Origin: Pilaira anomala
Taxonomy: Eukaryota > Mucoromycota > Mucoromycetes > Mucorales > Mucoraceae
Length of the DNA: 15,091 nt
NCBI GenBank assembly: GCA_025716855.1
Contig: JAIXMQ010000186.1
Span: forward strand, 1 to 15,091
Direction: 5' to 3'
In this document: positions 6,455 to 12,633 of the stretch, one piece after another
Position numbering within the stretch: position 1 is the first letter of the stretch
Layout: each line of letters starts with the position of its first letter
Position numbers and translations under genes: made by a program
Notes under the pieces: generated by a model
Told to the model about the DNA's origin: nothing
Databases searched by the model: none
The model's input: only the letters and a program-made list of their open reading frames with translations

Positions 6455-7615
6455 ATGGACACCTCCAACTTTGAAAAAATTCTCCAAGGTGTTATGACCG
6501 CCCTGGAAAATTTAAACTCAAAATTTGATGCTACGTCAGCACGTCAAGATCACCTGATTCAGGAACTCAGAGCGGAGAACCAACGTGTCAGCGCAGAACT
6601 GACCAATATGAAAGCCCTTATCAAGTCGCTCCAAGCCATTGTTACTGCAACTTCTGATGCCCCTACCGCCATGAATATTGATGATATTCACACCGGTTCA
6701 AGTCAAGCTTCCTCCCTGGGCTCTAGTGCTAGTAAGTATGCTTCAAAAGATAAGGTAAATGTTACTCCCAGTCGCACAAACGCTGTTACCAAGACCACTG
6801 CTACCAAGACCACTGTTGGCTCGCCTGTTACTCCTACGGTTGTTTCAGTCGCTGAACCAAAGTGGACTCAAGTTGTCAAGCGTAAAGCTAAGGTACCTCT
6901 CTCTGAGCGCAAGACTCTTGCAACTGCACGTGCTTTCTCGTTTCCTCCTGAAGCTGATTCGCCTTCCGGTTATACGCATGTGTATATACCTCGTTCTCGA
7001 AACCTTGACCGTAAAAACGTCCGCCAACGCTTTAGTGTCCTTGGTATCTCTACTGCCTGTGTTTTAGACATTTCGTTCCCTGCTCGTTCGGTGGTTGGCA
7101 TCCTCATCCATAAGGAGTTCAAGACTGAGTTCTTGGCCACTCTAGATAGATGTAAGATTCCAGTCATCCCTGACTTTAATCCTCGTGACCAAAAACATGT
7201 GGTAGATCCCAAGTTTGTTGACCTGCCAGTGCCTCAAAGAGAAAGTCTCGCTGCTGCCTTACATCAAGACCGTTGTATCCGATCTCTGTACTTTGTCCGC
7301 GCCTATTTGGTTCCCAGTATTAGTAAGTACTTTCAAGAACAAGGCTGGCTCTCACCCGCAATTGCTACGAGTATCATTCAAGAACGTGTGCCCCGCCCTA
7401 CCAAGAAGCGTGCTACTATGTCATGGGATTCTACAGCTGAAGCTCTATTGAATGGTTTTACTACTGATGCATCTATGTACGGTCAAGACGACCTTGCTAT
7501 GGTTCAACCTATGCATATTGATACTTCACAACCCGAGGAATTTCATGAGAATGCGTATGGCTCTGACTCCGAGGATTCCACATTTGACGCGCCCGTTGGC
7601 AACCACTCCCAATGA
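6455..7615 (+). CDS. LINE copy 1 ORF1 protein (RNA-binding, gag-like)
   Basis: 386 residues, uninterrupted. The ATG at 6455 is chosen because copy 2 has an ATG at the same place and similarity begins there. Residues ~5-66 form a heptad-like coiled coil (LQGVMTALENLNSKF, IQELRAENQRVSAEL, MKALIKSLQAIV), as in trimeric LINE ORF1 proteins. Residues ~70-140 are a Ser/Thr/Ala linker. After PKWTQVVKRK (~residue 137), residues ~165-250 form a compact alpha/beta segment (GYTHVYIPRSRNLDRKNVRQ, then VLDISFPARSVVGILIH) that could be an RRM-like or comparable RNA-binding fold. The C-terminus is acidic (EEFHENAYGSDSEDS). There is no CCHC zinc knuckle. The role inferred from the family is to coat element RNA and bring it with ORF2 to the target. 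The stop overlaps the ORF2 start in ATGA. Confidence 0.85.
   Translation: MDTSNFEKILQGVMTALENLNSKFDATSARQDHLIQELRAENQRVSAELTNMKALIKSLQAIVTATSDAPTAMNIDDIHTGSSQASSLGSSASKYASKDKVNVTPSRTNAVTKTTATKTTVGSPVTPTVVSVAEPKWTQVVKRKAKVPLSERKTLATARAFSFPPEADSPSGYTHVYIPRSRNLDRKNVRQRFSVLGISTACVLDISFPARSVVGILIHKEFKTEFLATLDRCKIPVIPDFNPRDQKHVVDPKFVDLPVPQRESLAAALHQDRCIRSLYFVRAYLVPSISKYFQEQGWLSPAIATSIIQERVPRPTKKRATMSWDSTAEALLNGFTTDASMYGQDDLAMVQPMHIDTSQPEEFHENAYGSDSEDSTFDAPVGNHSQ
7612..7615 (+). promoter_or_regulatory. ATGA stop-start overlap joining ORF1 and ORF2
   Basis: The ORF1 stop TGA (7613-7615) overlaps the ORF2 start ATG (7612-7614). The same four-base overlap is found in copy 2 at 12630-12633. Such overlaps are known in some LINEs and RNA viruses to allow termination-reinitiation of translation. 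That mechanism is inferred here. Confidence 0.75.
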
Positions 7616-10600
7616 GTGTGTTGTCTCCGTGCAATAATATAACCATTGGTCTTTGGAACGCTAATGGTTTACAGTCAACTACTGTTGCCGATGTCCTCTC
7701 CCACTGTCGCTCCTTCTCTATACTCTTCATTACCGAATCCTGGATGATTGCTCCCTATACCCTCCCTACTACTTGGCCCGAATTTCATACCTATGGGAAG
7801 CCCGTTACTCGTAACACTCCCACTGGTAAAAAAGTTCGTGGTTCAAATGGTATTGTAGCTCTCATCAATCCTGATTGTCCCGTCCCCGTCAATCTCCTTC
7901 CTCCTCCTAATCCGTATACCCTCTGTCTCCAGTTTGGCCAACTGCGTATCTCCTGCTTCTACATTCCGCCCTCCCTCTCCACGAGTCAAGCCGTGGCTAT
8001 CCTTGACTCAGTTCCTCTCCAACAAGATACCATCCTTTGTGGTGATTTTAATGCTCGTTTGCATCACGTTACCGGTGATCATGCTTCAAATCCTCGTGGT
8101 ACTCAGTTCAAGACCTGGTATCAAGACCGTGAATTGACTCTTTTGAATGCCTCACTTGCCTACAAGAAGTTCACTTATCGCAAGATGATGGATGGAGTTG
8201 AACATAAAAGTATAATTGACTATTTTCTTACTAATAATGTTAATATACTACAGAATGCAGCAATACAGGTATATGATGAACTTACCATGGGTTCCGATCA
8301 CTGTCTTCTGTCTCTCTCTTTTGGGTTAGAAATAGATCAAGATATCGCTCCTGCTCCTGAGGCTATTCCTCCTAGAAGAACTTGGCAACTGTCAAAACTA
8401 AAGGAACCAGATGTAGCTCAGCTATACGCCTCTAAGTTTCATACTAATACTCACAGCCTACATGAGACACTAGAAAGGGAAGTTGATGCGACCCTGAATT
8501 CCGTTACAAGCAAACCTGATTTCGACTACTTGGAAGGCCTTCTTTGTGATGCTGTTTACAGCTCCCTAGATTCAAGTCTTGGTACACGACCTCGTAAGCC
8601 GTCTCACTGGCACAAATACTGGACTCCTAGTCTTCAAGCTTCTGCTGGTGTACGTGATCATTGGTACAAGAAGTGGCGGCGAGCCTCTGGAATTCACAAG
8701 CTAGACTACTGGGTTAAGTATCTTCAAGCGTCTAAAAAGTTCAAGTCTGAAGTCTTAACTGCAAAACGCCTGTCGTGGCGAGACTACTGCCGGTCCCTTG
8801 AAACTGACTTCTCCAAAGCTACAGCCCAAATAAAGTATTCAAAGCGTAAGCACGAAAGCTCGGGTACTTTCTCCCATCCAGATGGTCCTGTCACTGCTGC
8901 TAAGGTTATGTGTGATCATTTACAAGAAGTCTATGATGGTCGTCATATCAACACATCATTGTCCAACAACGTTGATACTTCTCTTCTTCTACCAATCACT
9001 ACTGCTCCTGACTCTCATGCTTCTGGTATTTTCGATTCTTCTCGAATCGAAAACTACATCATGTGCTTGCCCCAGCGTAAGGCTCCCGGACCTGATCACC
9101 TCCGTGCCGAAATGCTTCGACCTATAAAGTCGCGCTTAGCTTCCTTGCTCTCGTTGTTTTTTCAGCTGTCTTGGTCCTGGTCAACCGTTCCTCGTTCCTG
9201 GCGTCAAGCTCAAGTATTCCCAATACTCAAGAAAGGTGATGCTACTCTTCCAAGTAACTATAGGCCAATTTCTTTGACTTCTGCTTTACGAAAACTTTTA
9301 GAAATGGTACTTCAAACTGCTGTTACAAAATACTCACCAAAACTTGATATTGCCCAAGGTGGTTTCCGTACCAGGCGTAGTGCTCTCGACCAGGCTTTGT
9401 GTTTACACGATCTTATCCAAGATTATCATCATCAACATCGGGGTCATTACCCAGTAGTGGCGTTTTTGGATATCAAGCAGGCGTATGATACTGTCTCCCG
9501 AGATATTATCTGGAAGGCTCTTCGACTCTCTGGTACTCCTCTGCCTCTCCTTGCCCTACTTCGTCACTTGTTTGATGATGTGTTTGTCTCGGTTCTAATT
9601 GGTAATTGTTCATCACCATCGTTCTCTCCTGTTACTGGTGTTCTGCAAGGTTCTGTTCTGAGTCCTTTATTGTATTCTATATACATTAATTCTCTGCCTC
9701 ACCTGCTACGTTCTTTTGCTTCTGATAAGACTACTAGAGTCACTATTCCAGCTACTAGTTCTTCTGCTTCTGAAACTGTCGCCATCAACTCGCTGCTATT
9801 TGCCGATGATGTTGCTATATTTGGTACTAGACGTGAAGTCCATCAGATGCTAGCCGCTGTTGCTCAACACTCCACGGATCTTGGTTATAGATGGAACCCA
9901 CTTAAATGTGCCGTCATAAATCATCCCCCTGGTCGAACTCCTGCTGGTGTACCTTTGGATCCTCTGAAGTTGTATAATGTAACTCTTCCACAAGTCGATG
10001 AATTTGTATATCTAGGTGTACCTTTTATCAAGTCTGGTATCTCCGGTAATGCTATGGCAAAGCTACGAGCCCCTGGTACAATGGCTGCTATGGCTACTCT
10101 ACACAAGATGGGTGCTCACCGCTCTGGATTCTCTCTGCTACTCAGTTCAAAGTTGTACAAGACCTTTATCCGTCCCAAGTTTGAATATGGCCTAGCCATT
10201 CTTCATTTGCTTAAAAAAGATCTGGCTCTCTTCGAAAAGATACAAGACCGGTGTCTTCGGCTGATGGTTGGGGGTCACCCCACTTCTTCCACTCAAGTTC
10301 TCAAAATCATGATAAATCTGCCTTCGGTTTCTTGGCGTGCAGATGTTCTGGTAACAAATTCTGTCTCCGTGTCCACCACCTGCCTAAGGATTGTCTCTTG
10401 GTTCGCCTCCAAGAAAACATGTCTTCAAGGTCTTTGCTACAATCCTCTCTTAAGAAGAATAACTTGTACACCAGTCTCCCTACCTATGCCACAGAATCCC
10501 GTGATGGGCTGTTCTCGTATTTGGCTGAGGCTCGTCAAACCAGGCTCACCACCTTCCTTGGCAGTACCTCCCAGGTGTTAGCTAGAGCATGTCGCCCGGA

Positions 10601-11048
10601 AATTGGTCTCGACCCCGTTCTGTACCTCCCGGCCACCCGTACCGATAGAAGTAGGCTCATCAGATGGCGTATGGGCTGGTTACCTGGTAACCCTCACGAA
10701 TGCTTGTGTACTCAAGACCACACCTCCCGTCGTCATTTCAACAAATATAACTGTCCAGCAATTCCAACAACTCTCTGGGATGCTCTGCCCCATGCTCCTC
10801 CTGACGTCCATCCAATTGATAATGCAATCTCCCTGCTGCCTCTTGAAATCAAGGACTACAAACCCTTCTGGCCTGCTCTCCTTACTCTACTCTGGTACGT
10901 TGAAATACTAGTGAATCCCTCTGGCTATCTTCCAGAAGACCCTGATCCTGGTGCGTTATGGCGTGATCACAACAACAACCGTACCAAACTTCCTATACTA
11001 CTAATGATCAATCTCAAGATCTTCAAGTTGCGAACTCAAGACTATTAA
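7612..11048 (+). CDS. LINE copy 1 ORF2: APE endonuclease-reverse transcriptase, one frameshift
   Basis: Nicks target DNA and primes reverse transcription of element RNA on it. The endonuclease (residues 1-235) has WNANG with Asn16, ITES with Glu42, GDFNAR with Asp145/Asn147, IDYFLT with Asp203 and SDH with Asp229/His230, so the EEP catalytic set is complete. The RT has KAPGPDHLRAEML, LKKGD, SNYRPISL, AQGGFR, AFLDIKQAYD (Asp620), GVLQGSVLSPLLYSIYINSL and FADD at 9799-9810 (Asp732/Asp733), then YLGVPF. The first frame runs to 10581, but sense ends near 10355. The frame open from 10251 to 11048 then takes over with KFCLRVHHLPKDCL and continues to the true C-terminus. That part holds WRMGWLPG and a Cys-x1-Cys-x8-His-x5-Cys finger starting at 10701. 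The break lies in gtaacaaatt and fits loss of one A. No RNase H domain is visible. Confidence 0.92.
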
Positions 11049-11266
11049 ACTCTTAAAATCTAGCTCTTGGGTCTCCACTTATTGTTCAAAATTTTGCTCT
11101 CATTATAATTCAAAACTATTCCATCAACCTTTTTTTATATTAGGTACCTCTTTTATTAGATAGATATATTTTTTACATCCCCTCCTCATGTTCTCCTATA
11201 GAATGCATTAATGGTAAAATTAACCGAATGCAGTATTCTTCTTATTAATAAAACAAAATCTTTAAA
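11049..11266 (+). other. 3' UTR of LINE copy 1
   Basis: AT-rich, with a direct repeat GAATGCA at 11201-11207 and 11226-11232, a small possible stem TTAAT/ATTAA between them (11208-11223), and a poly(A) signal AATAAA at 11247-11252. It ends ~14 bp later at ATCTTTAAA, with no long poly(A) tail, just before tRNA-derived sequence. Confidence 0.7.
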
Positions 11267-11280
11267 CTGAGCTATACCGC
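11267..11280 (-). repeat. tRNA-Phe 5' fragment; right copy of putative LINE target-site duplication
   Basis: CTGAGCTATACCGC matches 6214-6228 (the first 15 nt of tRNA-Phe, opposite strand) with one C missing. It sits between the 3' end of LINE copy 1 and the 5' leader of copy 2. It is too short to be a tRNA. It is best read as a duplicated target site left when copy 1 inserted between tRNA-Phe and copy 2. Confidence 0.7.
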
Positions 11281-11283
11281 GCG

Positions 11284-11504
11284 CATGCTCTTTCGCTTTC
11301 TTAACACTTCTATAAATTTTTTTTAAACTCCGCATTTTTTTATTTTAGAAAGTATCCATCCATCTATAAAAAGTACATAGTTAGATACATCCGTCAACCA
11401 AGAACAACATATTTTTTTTTTGGAAGATAGATCACCTTTATTTCTGAAGATATCCGAATTTGAATACAACTACATCTTTTGGATTATTTTTTTTGAAGTC
11501 GAAA
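11284..11504 (+). promoter_or_regulatory. 5' leader of LINE copy 2 with TATA-like box
   Basis: Almost the same sequence as 6236-6454, including TATAAAAA at 11365-11372. Differences cluster in T/A homopolymers near both ends. It is joined to the tRNA-Phe fragment through only GCG (11281-11283), where copy 1 has seven bases. Confidence 0.6.
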
Positions 11505-12633
11505 ATGGAACCCTCAAATAATGAAAAAATTCTCCTTGACCTTATGGCCGCTATGGAAAATTTAAACTCAAAATTTGATGCTACGTCAGCCCAGTTCAAT
11601 CATGTGATCCAGCAATTTCGAACTGAGACCGAACGACTTGGCGCAGAAATGGCCCGTATGAAATCGCTCATCCAGGCACTTCAGGCCACTGTTTATGCAT
11701 CTTCTGACGCTCCTGCCGCCATGAATATTGATAATATTCCTACCGCCTCAGCTCCTACTCCTGCCTTAGGTTCTAGTGCAAGTAAGTATGCTACCAAAGA
11801 CAAGGTAAAGAAGGTTACTTCCAGTCGCAATACTCCTGTTACCAAGACCGCTGTTGGCTCGCCTGCTACTACTACTGTAGTTCCAGTCGCTGAACCAAAG
11901 TGGACTCAAGTTGTTAAGCGTAAGCCTAAGGCACCCATCTCTGAACGTAAACGTTCTGCTACTGCTCGTGCCTTTACTGCTCCTGCCACTCCTGGTACTC
12001 CTTCTGGCTATGATTACGTGTACTTACACAGGTCACGTAATATTAATCGTAAGGATGTGCGCCACAAGTTTTCACTTTTGGGTGTTGAGACTGCACGTGT
12101 ACTTGATATCTCTTTCCCTGCTAGATCAGTAATTGGTGTTCTACTTCACCAAGAATATAAGCCCGTCTTTTTACAGATCCTTACCGATTGTAAAATCGCA
12201 TCTATTGAAGCATTTGATCCTCTTGACCCAATTCATGTTGCCGATCCCAAGTATAGTGATATGCCAGTACCCCAAGTGCTCGTTTAGCTTCTGCTTTACA
12301 TCAAGACCGATGCTATAATACACTAAACTTTGTACGTGAATATCTAGTACCTAGTGTTGCTAAATTTTTTGTAGAAAAACATTGGATCTCAGATGCTCTT
12401 GCTACTAGTGTTATTCAACATCGTTTGCCTCGTACTCAAAAGAAATCAAGACTCGACAGCTATCGTGGTTTTGCTACAGAAGCTTTTCTCACTGCTGCTG
12501 GTGATAATGACATGGAAATGGGTGAAGAATTTCATGAGAATGCCTATGACAGCGACAATAGTAATGACTCAGAACGGATAAAGAAACTGAAGTTTCTACT
12601 GAACAACTGCCTCATATTCACCAATCTCAATGA
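11505..12633 (+). pseudogene. LINE copy 2 ORF1 protein, two frameshifts
   Basis: The ATG is at 11505, aligned with the copy 1 start; an in-frame TTG 45 nt upstream is ignored. The N-terminal coiled coil (LMAAMENLNSKFDATSAQFN, then MARMKSLIQALQATV), Ser/Thr/Ala linker, PKWTQVVKRK and the ordered domain (VRHKFSLLGVETARVLDISF) all align with copy 1. After DMPVPQ (~12275) the frame breaks and reaches a stop at 12287. The expected continuation (ALHQDRC..., WISDALATSVIQ, EEFHENAYDSD) is in a second frame to about 12575. A further shift near 12575 leads to a frame that ends at TGA 12631-12633 with IHQSQ, matching the end of copy 1 (NHSQ). That TGA overlaps the ORF2 ATG exactly as in copy 1. Confidence 0.8.
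12630..12633 (+). promoter_or_regulatory. ATGA stop-start overlap in LINE copy 2
   Basis: ATG 12630-12632 opens ORF2 and TGA 12631-12633 closes ORF1 in its ancestral frame. The flanking sequence (tctcaATGAttg against cccaATGAgtg) has diverged while the overlap has stayed. Confidence 0.7.

Larger units (their letters stand above)
6229..11266 (+). mobile_element. APE-type LINE (non-LTR retrotransposon), copy 1, near full length
   Basis: An element of about 5.0 kb with a ~220-bp 5' leader, ORF1 (6455-7615), ORF2 (7612-11048, one frameshift near 10355) and a ~220-bp 3' UTR with AATAAA at 11247-11252. The body shared with copy 2 begins at CATGCTC (6236). The bases 6229-6235 may be junction filler. 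The 3' end is placed at ~11266, where sequence related to the tRNA-Phe 5' end resumes. The endonuclease is APE-like and N-terminal to RT, placing it among APE-type clades such as the Tad/CRE-distant, L1/Jockey-like groups. The exact clade cannot be fixed without a tree. No RNase H domain was seen. A 14/15-bp flanking repeat derived from tRNA-Phe supports insertion at the tRNA gene. Confidence 0.88.

Noticed and set aside
6759..10911. Other short frames overlapping the LINE ORFs on both strands
   Set aside because: They lie within the well-supported ORF1/ORF2 frames and have biased, low-complexity composition; they are shadows of the real coding frames.
11267..11330. Second tRNA gene
   Set aside because: Only 14 nt match the tRNA-Phe 5' end; the anticodon, D-loop end and T arm are absent.
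11460..11504. Fifteen-codon N-terminal extension of copy 2 ORF1
   Set aside because: It starts at TTG and lies in the leader shared with copy 1, where the matching frame is not used; ATG 11505 aligns with the copy 1 start.
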